The notes below the pieces were generated by a model. It searched no databases. It was not told the DNA's origin and saw nothing but the letters and a program-made list of their open reading frames with translations. The translations under genes and the position numbers were made by a program. Shown here in pieces: positions 1 through 9,626 of a stretch of 64,000 nucleotides of DNA (within the stretch, counting starts at the first letter, position 1; each line of letters begins with the position of its first letter). Location: contig NZ_RHHS01000017.1 of assembly GCF_003710935.1 (NCBI RefSeq), positions 186,001 through 250,000 of the forward strand. Direction: 5' to 3'. The DNA comes from Brevibacillus gelatini (GTDB lineage Bacteria; Bacillota; Bacilli; Brevibacillales; Brevibacillaceae).

Positions 1-476
1 ATGCGATGCGACAGCCGCAGCGGCGGCTGGAGGAAGCGGCAGAGCGGCTGGATCGGACTTTTTTGCGGATGCGCCAGGCGATGAAGCACCTGATGGAGCG
101 CAGGCGCGAGCGCTACACGCGGTTGGACGAGCAGATCAAGCGGTATCGGCTGGCGGATCAGGTCAGCGAACGGCGTAAAGCAGTCGCGACGACTCGCTCC
201 CGGCTGGACGAGCGGATGCTGGCGCAGCTCAACCAAAAACGCCTGGCTTTTGCCTCGCGTGTCGCCACATTGGAAGCGCTCAGTCCGCTTGCGGTCATGA
301 AGCGCGGGTTTTCGCTTGTGTACACGGGTGACAAGCTTGTAAAATCCGTGGAACAATTTGCCCCTGGTGATGAGATCGTGGTACGATTAAGTGATGGCAG
401 TGCCACTGCACGAGTGGAACAGTTGAATCGGGAGGAGAAGCGCAATGGCTCGCAAGAAAACGGACCAAGAGACTGA
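1..476 (+). CDS. xseA: Exodeoxyribonuclease VII large subunit, C-terminal part (partial at window edge)
   Basis: This is the 3' end of the large subunit of exonuclease VII, which degrades single-stranded DNA from both ends together with XseB. The frame is open from base 3 and carries the long basic coiled-coil region (many Arg, Glu and Leu residues) that binds small subunits, followed by the typical C-terminal block SPLAVMKRGFSLVY around bases 280-320. The N-terminal OB fold and the catalytic part lie outside the window. The gene overlaps xseB by 32 bases, which implies translational coupling and supports the assignment. Confidence 0.93.
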   Translation, partial: AMRQPQRRLEEAAERLDRTFLRMRQAMKHLMERRRERYTRLDEQIKRYRLADQVSERRKAVATTRSRLDERMLAQLNQKRLAFASRVATLEALSPLAVMKRGFSLVYTGDKLVKSVEQFAPGDEIVVRLSDGSATARVEQLNREEKRNGSQENGPRD

Positions 477-696
477 CATGCAGTTCGAAGAAGCGATGAA
501 GCGGCTGGAAGAAGTCGTCGGCAAGCTCGAAGAAGGAGACATCCCGCTGGAGGAAGCGATTACGCTGTACCAGGAAGGGGTAACACTCTCGCGGATTTGC
601 GGACAGAAGCTCGATGCCATTGAAGCCAAAATCATTCAACTGGTGGAAGAAGACGGGCAGTTGAAGCAGAAGGCTTTTCGCGTGGAAGGGGAATAA
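445..696 (+). CDS. xseB: Exodeoxyribonuclease VII small subunit
   Basis: This 83-residue acidic helical protein has the family signature MQFEEAMKRLEEVVGKLEEG followed by PLEEAITLYQEG. Small subunits coat the coiled coil of XseA in the exonuclease VII complex. The ATG at 445 sits behind GGAGGAG (431-437), inside the xseA end. The next gene, ispA, starts 7 bases after the stop, so xseA-xseB-ispA read as one operon, a common arrangement in Bacillales. Confidence 0.95.
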   Translation: MARKKTDQETDMQFEEAMKRLEEVVGKLEEGDIPLEEAITLYQEGVTLSRICGQKLDAIEAKIIQLVEEDGQLKQKAFRVEGE

Positions 697-703
697 AGAC
701 ATC

Positions 704-1597
704 GTGGCTACATTCCAACAGTATTTGGCGGAAAAAACATCTTACATTGAGCAGCATCTTTTGCCTGCACTCGAGCAAGAAGGCGTCCCGGCCCAGCTGT
801 ACGAATCCATGCAGTATTCGCTCATGGCGGGCGGAAAAAGGCTGCGCCCCATGCTCGTTCTCGCTGTGCTCGAAGCGCTGGGCAAACCGATTGAGCGCGG
901 GATTCCGTTCGCGGTTGCCCTGGAGATGATCCATACATACTCGCTGATTCACGACGACCTGCCCGCTATGGACGACGACGATTTGCGGCGCGGCAAGCCG
1001 ACGAATCACAAAGTGTTCGGGGAGGCGACGGCGATTCTCGCGGGAGACGCGCTTTTGACGCGGGCGTTTGCCTACATCGCGGAGGCTTACCAGGAGCGCT
1101 CCGATGTGACGCCTGCCACGACTGTCAAGCTGATTGCCGAGCTGGGCAAGCGGGCGGGCGCGACAGGCATGGTCGGCGGACAGATGGCGGACATCGAGGG
1201 AGAGAGCAAGCAGCTTGACCTCGGGCAGCTAGAGTTCATCCATCGTCACAAGACAGGCGATCTGCTGGTGGCAGCATTGCGCGGCGGCGGCTATTTGGCG
1301 GAAGCGAGTGAAGCGCAGATGGACGCGCTGACCCGCTACGGGGTCTGCATCGGACTTGCTTTTCAAATCCAGGACGACATCCTCAATGTGGAAGGGGATG
1401 CAGCCGAGCTGGGGAAAGCCGTTGGCAGCGATGCGGACCGGAAAAAGGCGACTTACCCGTCCCTGCTTGGACTTTCGGAGTCCAAAGACAGACTGACGGC
1501 TTTGATCGCAGAAGCGAAAGCTGCCCTGGCAGATGCGGGAATCGAGCATTCCGCATTAAGCCCGCTGGCAGATTACGTGCAAAACCGGACCAAGTAA
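704..1597 (+). CDS. ispA: Polyprenyl (farnesyl) diphosphate synthase
   Basis: This 297-residue class I prenyltransferase condenses dimethylallyl and geranyl diphosphate with isopentenyl diphosphate to give farnesyl diphosphate, the precursor of undecaprenyl and quinone side chains. The first aspartate-rich motif DDLPAMDDDD lies at residues 84-93 and the second, FQIQDDILN, near residue 220. Both carry the Mg-binding aspartates. The start is GTG at 704. It closes the xseA-xseB operon and ends at a strong terminator. The nearby dxs gene feeds the same pathway. Confidence 0.94.
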   Translation: MATFQQYLAEKTSYIEQHLLPALEQEGVPAQLYESMQYSLMAGGKRLRPMLVLAVLEALGKPIERGIPFAVALEMIHTYSLIHDDLPAMDDDDLRRGKPTNHKVFGEATAILAGDALLTRAFAYIAEAYQERSDVTPATTVKLIAELGKRAGATGMVGGQMADIEGESKQLDLGQLEFIHRHKTGDLLVAALRGGGYLAEASEAQMDALTRYGVCIGLAFQIQDDILNVEGDAAELGKAVGSDADRKKATYPSLLGLSESKDRLTALIAEAKAALADAGIEHSALSPLADYVQNRTK

Positions 1598-1598
1598 C

Positions 1599-1635
1599 AA
1601 AAAGCTGGCATCCGCATGGAGATGCCAGCTTTTTT
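1599..1635. terminator. Bidirectional rho-independent terminator between ispA and the M3 peptidase
   Basis: A perfect 12-bp stem (1601-1612 with 1621-1632) encloses an 8-base loop and has A-runs and T-runs on both sides. It can stop transcription from ispA and from the convergent reverse-strand peptidase gene. Confidence 0.9.
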
Positions 1636-1650
1636 GCTTCTATGCCCAGT

Positions 1651-3345
1651 TTACAAACGTTTGTCGTCCACGCTGTTCAGCCACGCCTCGATGTCACCGA
1701 TGACCGACTGGATGCTGCCCTCTTCAAAAGGAGAATGCAGCTTCGCGACTTTGACCAGCTCGGTAAACGACTTGCTGCCGCCCTCGCGACAGAGCGTCAG
1801 GTAGTCGGCCCACGCCTGTCCCGGATTTTCCTGGGCTCGCTTCCAGAACTGGAAGGCGCAAATTTGCGCCAGCGTGTAGTCGATGTAGTAGAACGGATCG
1901 CGGAAAATGTGCGGTTGCTGCTGCCAGAAACCGCCTTGTTCCAAAAACTCGTTTTCGTCGTAATTGCGGTATGGCAAATATTTGCGCTCGATCTCGCGCC
2001 AGGTGCGCTTCCGCTCGGCCGGAGTCATCTCTGGATTTTCATAGATCGCATGCTGGAACTCATCGACGGCGACGCCGTACGGGATGAACAGGATCGCACC
2101 GCTCAAGTGCGAGAACTTGTATTTGTCTGTATCCTCCTGGAAAAACAGCTCCATCCACGGCCAGGTCAAAAACTCCATGCTCATCGAGTGGATCTCACAT
2201 GCTTCGTAGGTCGGGAAGTGGTACTCCGGGACGGCAAAGTCACGGCTGACGTACACCTGGAAGGCGTGCCCGGCCTCGTGGGTCAAAACGTCGATGTCGC
2301 CGGAGGTTCCGTTGAAGTTGGCGAAGATGTAGGGGAGCTTGTACTTGCTCATATACGTGCAGTAGCCGCCTGTCGCTTTGCCTTTTTTGCTCAGTAAATC
2401 AAGGCATTCGTTTTCGAGCATGAAGCGGAAAAACTCGTCGGTTTCCGGAGAAAGCTGCGCGTACATTTTTTTGCCGTTTTCCACAATCCAGTCCGGTGAG
2501 CCTTTTGGTGTCGGATTACCCGTAGCGAAGTCGAAAGCCAAATCGTAATACTTCATAGTATCGACGCCGATCCGCTCGCGTTGCCGCTCAACCAGCCTGG
2601 TAGCGACTGGAACAATCTGCTCCTCGACCTGGCGGCGGAAGCTGGCGACCATCTCGGCATCGTAGTCGGTGCGGTTCAGCCGGGCGTAGGCAAGCTCTAC
2701 AAAGCTGTTGAAGCCGAGCTTCCTCGCGATGCGGGTCCGCACCTTGACCAGAATGTCGTAGATGCTGTCCAGTTGCTCCGAGTGCTGGCGCAGGAAATCG
2801 TACTTGGCTTCGTTCGCCTTTTTGCGCATGTGCCTGTCCGTTGAAGTCTGGAACGGGAGCAATTGCGGCAGCGTGCGCTCTTCGCCTTCGAACATGATTT
2901 TCGCAGAGGCAATCAAGGCGACGTACTGGCTCGTCAGGCGGTTTTCTTCCTGCAAATCGGCGACAACCTCCGGGGAGAAGGTGCGAAGCGTTGTTTCAGC
3001 AATGCGGAAAAGCTGGGGACCCCATTTTTGCTCCAACTGGGAACGGAAAGGAGAGCGGACGATTGCCTCGTAGTAGCGGGAGATGATACCTTGATACACC
3101 GGGCCGGCCTCGTCCCAATAGTCTTGCTCTTCCTTGTAAAAGGGGTCCTCCGTATTGATCGTGTGGCGAATTTGCGCTACTTCCCGCGCGGATTCCACCT
3201 CTTGCCGCAGTTCGTTCAACCGGGCCATCACCTGGTCTTGCTCCTCAAAGCTTGCCGCCTGTTGAAACGCTTCCAACAAGCTTGCGAACCGCTTCTCGAC
3301 GTCTGTCATGTCAACGCGTATGTACGGTATTTCCGAGAATTTCAC
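1651..3345 (-). CDS. M3 family oligoendopeptidase (PepF-like zinc metallopeptidase)
   Basis: This 564-residue protein belongs to the M3 thimet-oligopeptidase clan. It carries the zinc site HEAGH at residues 356-360 (within LTHEAGHAFQVY), with a downstream helix holding the third ligand region. There is no signal peptide, so it probably works in the cytoplasm on short peptides. The GTG start at 3345 has AAGAGGTGG behind it on the reverse strand. It stands alone on the minus strand between ispA and dxs, which are neighbours in B. subtilis as I remember it, so it looks like an insertion into a conserved order. The peptide importer oppABCDF elsewhere in the window could supply substrates (inference). 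Confidence 0.88.
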   Translation of the reverse strand: MKFSEIPYIRVDMTDVEKRFASLLEAFQQAASFEEQDQVMARLNELRQEVESAREVAQIRHTINTEDPFYKEEQDYWDEAGPVYQGIISRYYEAIVRSPFRSQLEQKWGPQLFRIAETTLRTFSPEVVADLQEENRLTSQYVALIASAKIMFEGEERTLPQLLPFQTSTDRHMRKKANEAKYDFLRQHSEQLDSIYDILVKVRTRIARKLGFNSFVELAYARLNRTDYDAEMVASFRRQVEEQIVPVATRLVERQRERIGVDTMKYYDLAFDFATGNPTPKGSPDWIVENGKKMYAQLSPETDEFFRFMLENECLDLLSKKGKATGGYCTYMSKYKLPYIFANFNGTSGDIDVLTHEAGHAFQVYVSRDFAVPEYHFPTYEACEIHSMSMEFLTWPWMELFFQEDTDKYKFSHLSGAILFIPYGVAVDEFQHAIYENPEMTPAERKRTWREIERKYLPYRNYDENEFLEQGGFWQQQPHIFRDPFYYIDYTLAQICAFQFWKRAQENPGQAWADYLTLCREGGSKSFTELVKVAKLHSPFEEGSIQSVIGDIEAWLNSVDDKRL

Positions 3346-3463
3346 GAGGTTCCACCTCTTTTTTCAGAATGGAATGATCCATTTTATTTTACCAGAAGTT
3401 AGCAGTCGTTGCGTACAAGATTGCGAGTGCGGATCAAAAGTGGTGTTTTTATCAAGAAACCGT

Positions 3464-3469
3464 TATAAT
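3464..3469 (+). promoter_or_regulatory. Putative -10 element for dxs
   Basis: A perfect TATAAT lies about 130 bases before dxs in the divergent gap between the peptidase and dxs. The -35 region 17 bases upstream is poor, so the promoter call rests mainly on the -10. Confidence 0.35.
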
Positions 3470-3596
3470 GAATCAAGTTGAAATTAGCGGAGTATAGGCT
3501 TCTAGCCACACGAAGAAGCCCAGTTTTCCATGTGGTGGATTGAATTGCAGCATGCACAATCGCCGGAGAACGAACAGTGGAAAGTGAGGAATACGA

Positions 3597-5483
3597 ATGC
3601 TGCTTACTACCATAAATGATCCTCAAGACCTGAAAAAGTGCAATTCGCATGAGCTGCAAACGCTAGCATCCGAAATCAGGCAGTTTCTGGTCGAGACGCT
3701 CTCGAAAACAGGGGGACATCTGGCGCCGAATTTGGGCGTTGTCGAGCTGACGCTTGCATTGCACTACGTGTTTGAAAGCCCAAAGGACAAGCTGATTTGG
3801 GATGTCGGACACCAGGCTTACGTACATAAAATGCTGACCGGACGCCGGGATATGTTCCCTACGCTGCGCCAGTACAAAGGGCTGTGCGGCTTCCCCAAGA
3901 TGAACGAGAGCCCGCATGACGTCTGGGAAACCGGGCACAGCAGCACATCTTTGTCCGCTGCGATGGGAATGGCGACTGCCCGCGATCTGAAAAAGGAAAA
4001 AAACCACGTCGTGGCGATCATCGGAGACGGGGCACTCACAGGCGGCATGGCGCTGGAAGCGTTGAACCACATCGGTCACGAGCGCAAAAACGTGATTGTC
4101 GTGTTGAACGACAACGAGATGTCGATCGCGCCAAACGTGGGCGCTTTGCATAACTACCTGGGCAAAATCCGCTCGACGGAAAACTACCAGTGGGCCAAGG
4201 ACGAGCTCGAAGGACTGCTCAAGGCGATTCCGGCTGTAGGGGGCAAGCTGGCCTCGTTTGCCGAACGCTTCAAGGACAGCATGAAGTATTTGCTCGTATC
4301 CGGCGTTCTATTCGAGGAGTTGGGCTTCACCTACATCGGTCCGATTGACGGACACAACACGGAGCTGTTGATCGATACGCTCAAAACGGCGAAGCAGACA
4401 AAAGGTCCGGTGCTGATTCACGCCATTACAAAAAAAGGCAAAGGCTACCCTCCGGCCGAGGCGGACTCGGTGAAGTGGCACGGTATTGGCACGTACAAAA
4501 TCGAGTCCGGCGATACGCCGAAGTCGGCTCCGACCTATACGTCCATCTTTGCGGAAACGATGATTGAGCTTGCGGCCGAGGACAAGTCGCTGGTCGCCGT
4601 GACGCCAGCCATGCCGGCAGGCTCCGGCCTGATTCCGTTTGGGCAAAAATATCCGGACCGTCTGTTTGACGTCGGGATTGCCGAGCAGCACGCTTGTACC
4701 TTTGCGGCTGGCCTTGCGACACAAGGCTTGAAGCCGGTGCTTGCGATTTACTCGACGTTTTTGCAGCGGGCGTACGACCAGTTGATTCACGATGTAGCGA
4801 GACAAAAGCTGAACGTCGTGTTTGCCGTCGACCGGGCAGGGCTCGTCGGCGCGGACGGGGAAACCCATCAGGGTATGTACGACATCGCGTTCATGCGCAT
4901 CATCCCGAACATGGTCATCATGGCGCCAAAGGACGAAAACGAGCTGCGCCACATGATGAAAACGGCGATGGCCTACAACGAAGGGCCGATCTCCTACCGC
5001 TATCCGCGCTTGCCGGCGCGCGGCGTGCCGCTGGATCGGGAGTTGCAAGTGCTGCCTATCGGCAAGGCGGAAATCGTCCGCGAAGGAAAACAGGTGGCGA
5101 TCCTCTCCTTTGGGCACGTCTTTGAACTCGCAGAGCAGGCAGTCAACCAGCTGAATGCGGAAGGCATCAGGCCGATGCTCGTAAACGCCCGCTTCTGCAA
5201 GCCGCTCGATGAGGAACTGTTGTTCAGGCTGGCGAAGGAAGGCTACGACATCGTCACCGTCGAGGAAGGCTGTGAGCTGGGCGGGTTCGGCAGCGCCGTC
5301 CTTGAATTTTACAACCGCGCGGGCTACCACGATATTAACGTACAGGTTGTCGCCGTTCCGGATTATTTTGTCGAGCATGGCAGTGTAAAAGAACAGCGTC
5401 AAGAGGTCGGGCTGACTGCGGAGAACATCGCTTCCCGGGTACGCGCCTTGATGCCGTTGTCGAAGGGTGTACTGGAAGCATGA
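3597..5483 (+). CDS. dxs: 1-deoxy-D-xylulose-5-phosphate synthase
   Basis: This 628-residue thiamine diphosphate enzyme makes 1-deoxyxylulose 5-phosphate from pyruvate and glyceraldehyde 3-phosphate, the first step of the MEP isoprenoid pathway. The TPP motif begins [16 protein letters not shown] near residue 143, with the downstream metal-binding LNDNEMSI. The central transketolase Pyr domain contains [17 protein letters not shown], and a C-terminal transketolase domain follows. Length is usual for the family. The ATG at 3597 follows a GTGAGG-type ribosome site. It overlaps tlyA by 4 bases. Confidence 0.96.
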   Translation: MLLTTINDPQDLKKCNSHELQTLASEIRQFLVETLSKTGGHLAPNLGVVELTLALHYVFESPKDKLIWDVGHQAYVHKMLTGRRDMFPTLRQYKGLCGFPKMNESPHDVWETGHSSTSLSAAMGMATARDLKKEKNHVVAIIGDGALTGGMALEALNHIGHERKNVIVVLNDNEMSIAPNVGALHNYLGKIRSTENYQWAKDELEGLLKAIPAVGGKLASFAERFKDSMKYLLVSGVLFEELGFTYIGPIDGHNTELLIDTLKTAKQTKGPVLIHAITKKGKGYPPAEADSVKWHGIGTYKIESGDTPKSAPTYTSIFAETMIELAAEDKSLVAVTPAMPAGSGLIPFGQKYPDRLFDVGIAEQHACTFAAGLATQGLKPVLAIYSTFLQRAYDQLIHDVARQKLNVVFAVDRAGLVGADGETHQGMYDIAFMRIIPNMVIMAPKDENELRHMMKTAMAYNEGPISYRYPRLPARGVPLDRELQVLPIGKAEIVREGKQVAILSFGHVFELAEQAVNQLNAEGIRPMLVNARFCKPLDEELLFRLAKEGYDIVTVEEGCELGGFGSAVLEFYNRAGYHDINVQVVAVPDYFVEHGSVKEQRQEVGLTAENIASRVRALMPLSKGVLEA

Positions 5484-6298
5484 GTGTGAGAAAAGAACGA
5501 ATCGACGTACTGCTCGTCGAGCGAGGATTTTTTGAAACAAGAGAAAAAGCGAAGGCAGCCGTCATGGCCGGACTCGTTCAGGTGGCGGGCGAGCGCTGCG
5601 ACAAGCCAGGCACCAAGTTTGCCGAGGACGTCGCGATTACGGTCAAGGGTGAGGTTCATCCATACGTCAGCCGCGGCGGACTGAAGCTGGAAAAAGCGTT
5701 GAAAGTGTTTGACATCGACTTGCACGACAAGGTGATGATGGACATCGGGGCGTCGACAGGCGGCTTTACCGACTGCGCCCTGCAAAACGGCGCCCGCCTG
5801 GTCTACGCAATTGACGTCGGCTACGGACAGCTCGCATGGAGTCTGCGCCAGGATGAACGGGTCGTCGTCATGGAGCGGACGAACTTCCGCCATATGGACC
5901 CGGATGCGTTCGAAGGGGAACGCCCGGACGCTGCTTCCATTGATGTTTCCTTTATCTCGCTGCGCCTGATTTTGCCCGTCCTGTACCGCTTCTTGAAGGA
6001 AGACGGCGACGTGGTAGCGCTGGTCAAGCCGCAGTTTGAGGCAGGCAAGGACAAGGTCGGAAAAAACGGGATTGTACGGGAGCCGGAAATTCATGAAGCG
6101 GTGCTCACAGACATCGGGCAATTCGCGAGCGGCCTTGGATTTGCGCTGAAAGGATTGGACTTTTCACCGATTACCGGTGGAGAAGGCAATATTGAGTTCG
6201 TCATGCATGTGGCAAAAAGCGAAGGCGGCCTGGACGCAGAAGCGTGGCTGAAGCTCGTGGGCGAGGTTGTCTCGCAGGCCCATGCCAAACTGAAATAG
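5480..6298 (+). CDS. tlyA: TlyA family S4-domain RNA methyltransferase
   Basis: This 272-residue protein is the B. subtilis YqxC type. An N-terminal S4 RNA-binding domain (about residues 5-65) is followed by an FtsJ-like Rossmann methyltransferase with the SAM loop [18 protein letters not shown] near residue 90. The family 2'-O-methylates rRNA in mycobacteria; the activity in Bacillales is less certain. The start ATGA overlaps the dxs stop, so the two genes are coupled. A terminator follows directly. Confidence 0.9.
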   Translation: MSVRKERIDVLLVERGFFETREKAKAAVMAGLVQVAGERCDKPGTKFAEDVAITVKGEVHPYVSRGGLKLEKALKVFDIDLHDKVMMDIGASTGGFTDCALQNGARLVYAIDVGYGQLAWSLRQDERVVVMERTNFRHMDPDAFEGERPDAASIDVSFISLRLILPVLYRFLKEDGDVVALVKPQFEAGKDKVGKNGIVREPEIHEAVLTDIGQFASGLGFALKGLDFSPITGGEGNIEFVMHVAKSEGGLDAEAWLKLVGEVVSQAHAKLK

Positions 6299-6310
6299 GA
6301 CAAAAAACAG

Positions 6311-6347
6311 AAGCCTCGGGCGATTTGTTGCAAACGAGGCTTTTTAT
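6311..6347 (+). terminator. Terminator after tlyA
   Basis: An 8-bp stem (6311-6318 with 6335-6342) is followed by a T-rich tract. It ends the dxs-tlyA unit and separates it from nadK. Confidence 0.8.
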
Positions 6348-6410
6348 TTATGCATGAAAAGTTGTATACTTGTATAAGGATTTCCAACCAACCAGTTTGG
6401 GGTGGACCAT

Positions 6411-7268
6411 GTGAAGAAGATAGGAATTATTGCAAACAAAGGAAAGCCTGAGGCACGGATTGTGGCGCGGGAGCTTGTCTACCTGTTGGAAGCACGGGGA
6501 GCGCATGTCTTTCTGGAGGAAACAATTGCCCTGGATCTGGGACGCGCGGAACTTGGCGCTTCCATCGGGGAAATCGGCCGCCACGCTGATCTGGTATGCG
6601 TGCTCGGCGGCGACGGCACGCTGCTCAGCATCGCCCGCAAGCTCGCCGGACAATCCATCCCCATTTTCGGGATCAATCTGGGCACGCTCGGCTTTTTGTC
6701 AGAGGCCGAACCGGAGCACTTGCCTCACGCCGTAGATAATCTGCTTTCCGGAAAGTACAATATCGAGGAGCGCACCATGCTGGAAGCGTCATTAGTCCGC
6801 AAAGGCAGCACGCTCGGTACATATACCGCGATGAATGACATCGGCATCGCCAAAGGCTCGTTCTGCCGGATCATTCAATGCGCCGTTTACGCGGATGATG
6901 AATATGTAGCTACCTTCAACGGAGACGGGGTCATCGTATCGAGTCCGACCGGATCAACCGCCTACTCGCTGTCGGCAGGCGGACCGATTGTGGCGCCGAA
7001 TGTGGATATGCTATTACTGACTCCGGTGGCGCCGCACTCGCTGACGGCGCGGCCGATGGTGTTGTCGGGCAATCAGACGATTCGCGTAGAGGTCGATGCC
7101 ATCCACCAGGAGATGGGATTGTCCATCGACGGCCAGTTCGGTTATCGGCTGGAGGGCGGCGATCAAATCTACGTCAAAAAGTCTCCGTACGTCACGCCGC
7201 TCATCAAGTGGAAAAAGGGCAGCTTTTTTGAAGCAATTCGCACGAAACTACAAGGGGAATGGGAGTAA
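6411..7268 (+). CDS. nadK: NAD kinase
   Basis: This ATP-NAD kinase makes NADP. It shows the diagnostic GGDGTLL motif, NLGTLGFL shortly after it, and [17 protein letters not shown] in the C-terminal half. I chose the GTG at 6411 ([10 protein letters not shown], 285 residues) because TTTGGGGTGG lies at the right distance. A GTG at 6402 would add three residues but overlaps that site. It sits between tlyA and argR, which are adjacent in B. subtilis from memory. It has its own upstream terminator and overlaps no neighbour. Confidence 0.94.
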   Translation: MKKIGIIANKGKPEARIVARELVYLLEARGAHVFLEETIALDLGRAELGASIGEIGRHADLVCVLGGDGTLLSIARKLAGQSIPIFGINLGTLGFLSEAEPEHLPHAVDNLLSGKYNIEERTMLEASLVRKGSTLGTYTAMNDIGIAKGSFCRIIQCAVYADDEYVATFNGDGVIVSSPTGSTAYSLSAGGPIVAPNVDMLLLTPVAPHSLTARPMVLSGNQTIRVEVDAIHQEMGLSIDGQFGYRLEGGDQIYVKKSPYVTPLIKWKKGSFFEAIRTKLQGEWE

Positions 7269-7273
7269 TCCAT

Positions 7274-7723
7274 ATGAACAAGGGGCAACGACATATCCGT
7301 ATTCGGGAGATCATCAGCAATCAAGAGGTGGAAACCCAGGATGAACTGGTGGAGCGTCTGCGCGCCGCAGGATTTAATGTTACGCAGGCGACCGTATCCC
7401 GAGACATCAAGGAATTGCATCTGGTCAAGGTGCCACTCCCTGATGGGCGATATAAATATTCCATGCCTGTTGAACAAAAATTCAATCCACTACAAAAGCT
7501 CAAACGGATGCTGGTCGACTCGTTTGTCAGCATCGACCAGGCCGACCACTTCATCGTGTTGAAAACACTTTCCGGCCACGCCAATGCTGTAGCGGAGCTG
7601 ATCGACAACCTGCCTTGGGAAGAGATCATGGGGACGATCAGCGGGGACAACACGATCCTGATTATTTGCCGCTCCAAGGAAAATACAGCAGAAGTTACCA
7701 AGCGTTTTATGGAAATGCTGTAG
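7274..7723 (+). CDS. argR: Arginine repressor ArgR/AhrC
   Basis: This 149-residue hexameric regulator represses arginine synthesis and activates catabolism in response to L-arginine. The N-terminal winged helix begins [15 protein letters not shown] and contains [17 protein letters not shown]. The C-terminal arginine-binding core carries [15 protein letters not shown]. The start is the ATG at 7274 with GGGAG at 7261-7265. The longer frame from 7259 would overlap nadK and lacks a ribosome site. It is followed 15 bases later by recN. Confidence 0.95.
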   Translation: MNKGQRHIRIREIISNQEVETQDELVERLRAAGFNVTQATVSRDIKELHLVKVPLPDGRYKYSMPVEQKFNPLQKLKRMLVDSFVSIDQADHFIVLKTLSGHANAVAELIDNLPWEEIMGTISGDNTILIICRSKENTAEVTKRFMEML

Positions 7724-7738
7724 AGGTGGGCGCAACAG

Positions 7739-9463
7739 ATGCTAGTGGAACTCTCTATCCGTAATTTTGCCATTATCAAATCGGTCACAGTCTCCTTTCA
7801 GCGAGGTTTGAATATCCTCACGGGGGAAACGGGTGCCGGTAAATCGATCATCATCGACGCCCTTGGGCTGCTTCTGGGCGGACGCGCTTCCGCAGATTTT
7901 GTCCGCTATGGCGAACAGCGCGCAGAGGTGGAAGGGCTGTTCGAATTGCCCCCTGGTCATCCTGCGCTTGCGGTGTGTGCCAATGTGGGGGTACAGGTCG
8001 AGCAGGATGGCATGCTCGTCGTCCGGCGCGACATTTCCAACCAGGGCAAAAGCATTATCCGTCTGAACGGGCAGATGGTGACGCTTGCCATGCTGCGCGA
8101 GCTGGGGCCGTGGCTGGTCACCGTACATGGACAGCACGACACGCATATGCTGATGCAGGCGGACAAGCATATCAACTGGCTGGACGCCTACGGAGAAGCT
8201 GCGCTTGGTGCGGCAAAAGAAGAGTACGGCAAGCTGTACGCTGCGTACCGGAAAACGAAGCAGGACCTCGAACGGATGGCCAAAAACGAGCGTGAGCTGG
8301 TACAGCGCATCGACCTTTTGCAATACCAGCTGGACGAAATCGAAGCGGCGGCGCTCTCGCCAGGCGAGGACGAGAAGCTGATGCAGCAGCGCAAAAAGTG
8401 GATGAACATTGAGAAGGTTTACGCGGCCGTTCAGGATGCGTACCACTCGCTGCACGGCGATCAAAAAGGCATGGACTGGCTCGGACATGCGATGAGCGAG
8501 CTGGAGCGCGGTGTTGCGTACGAGGAGCAGTTGGCTCCGCTTCTGGAGACGGTGCAGACGGCGTATTACCAGATGGAAGACGTCGTGCATAAGCTGCGTC
8601 AGCTCTCCTACCACCTCGACTTTGAGCCGGAGCAGCTCGCAGAAGTCGAGCGCAGGCTCGATCAAATCCAGTCGTTGAAGCGCAAGTACGGAAAAAGCGT
8701 GGATGACATTCTGGAATACGCCGCCACGATTTCCGACGAGTTGGACGAGATGCACCATTACGAGGATCGGCTGCAACAGGTGGAAAAGCGGCTGCAGGAG
8801 CTGGCGGCAGACTTGGCTGTGGAGGCGCTGGAGCTGTCCGTCATTCGCCAGGAGTGTGCGACAAAGCTCGCCCGCGAGATCGAGCAGCAGCTAAAAGAGC
8901 TGCATATGGAGCGGGCTCGCTTCGCCATTGACGTGCGCCAGACCCCTGACGAGGATGGGGTAGAAATCGAAGGAATCAAGCGGCTCGTTGATGCTAACGG
9001 CATGGACCAGATCGAGTTTTTGATTTCCCCGAACCCGGGCGAGCCATTGCGTCCGCTTGCCAGAATCGCTTCCGGCGGGGAGCTGTCGCGGGTGATGCTT
9101 GCAATCAAGACGATTCTCGCCGGAACCGACCAGGTGGAAACGCTGATTTTTGACGAGGTCGATACCGGGGTGAGCGGAAGAGCGGCGCAGGCCATTGCTG
9201 AAAAGCTGGCCCGCGTCGCCCAGAAGCGGCAAGTTTTGTGCATTACGCACTTGCCGCAAGTGGCGTCCATGGCCGATGCGCATTTTCTCATTAAAAAGGA
9301 AATGAGCGAGCACGAGACAAAAACCGTCGTGACCAGTCTCTCCGAGGAAGAGCGGGTAAAAGAACTCGCCCGCATGCTCAGCGGAGCCGAAGTAACGGCG
9401 AAAACAGAAGAACACGCGCGCGAGATGATTATCCTCGGCCGCGAAAGAAAGGCTGTCAACTGA
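7739..9463 (+). CDS. recN: DNA repair protein RecN
   Basis: This 574-residue SMC-like ATPase acts early in double-strand break repair. The Walker A motif GETGAGKSIIIDALGLLLGG is near residue 30. Long coiled-coil arms occupy roughly residues 150-370. The ABC signature SGGELSRVMLA and the Walker B LIFDEVDTGVSG lie in the C-terminal lobe. The ATG at 7739 follows GTAGAGGTGGG. It is probably transcribed with argR and ends at a terminator. Confidence 0.96.
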   Translation: MLVELSIRNFAIIKSVTVSFQRGLNILTGETGAGKSIIIDALGLLLGGRASADFVRYGEQRAEVEGLFELPPGHPALAVCANVGVQVEQDGMLVVRRDISNQGKSIIRLNGQMVTLAMLRELGPWLVTVHGQHDTHMLMQADKHINWLDAYGEAALGAAKEEYGKLYAAYRKTKQDLERMAKNERELVQRIDLLQYQLDEIEAAALSPGEDEKLMQQRKKWMNIEKVYAAVQDAYHSLHGDQKGMDWLGHAMSELERGVAYEEQLAPLLETVQTAYYQMEDVVHKLRQLSYHLDFEPEQLAEVERRLDQIQSLKRKYGKSVDDILEYAATISDELDEMHHYEDRLQQVEKRLQELAADLAVEALELSVIRQECATKLAREIEQQLKELHMERARFAIDVRQTPDEDGVEIEGIKRLVDANGMDQIEFLISPNPGEPLRPLARIASGGELSRVMLAIKTILAGTDQVETLIFDEVDTGVSGRAAQAIAEKLARVAQKRQVLCITHLPQVASMADAHFLIKKEMSEHETKTVVTSLSEEERVKELARMLSGAEVTAKTEEHAREMIILGRERKAVN

Positions 9464-9486
9464 CTACGGTTGGCAGTCTTTTTTTG
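9453..9486 (+). terminator. Terminator at the end of recN
   Basis: An 8-bp stem with one G-T pair (9453-9460 with 9469-9476) overlaps the recN stop and is followed by seven T residues. Confidence 0.85.
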
Positions 9487-9626
9487 CCGCAAAAAAGTTT
9501 GCAATGACGCTGGCAGGTGAGGGATTTTCCTGACATAATCCGCTTGGCTGGAGGCAACATTAAAAGTACACAAGGTGGAGGTGTCTCTTTGTAGGTGTAG
9601 GTAGGGAACGGTAGGAGTGATTGCTG

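Noticed and set aside
9487-9626. Sigma-G promoter for spoIIVB region (CATAATC near 9534)
   Set aside because: The -10 is one base off and no GHATR-type -35 lies at 17-18 bases, so it was not listed.
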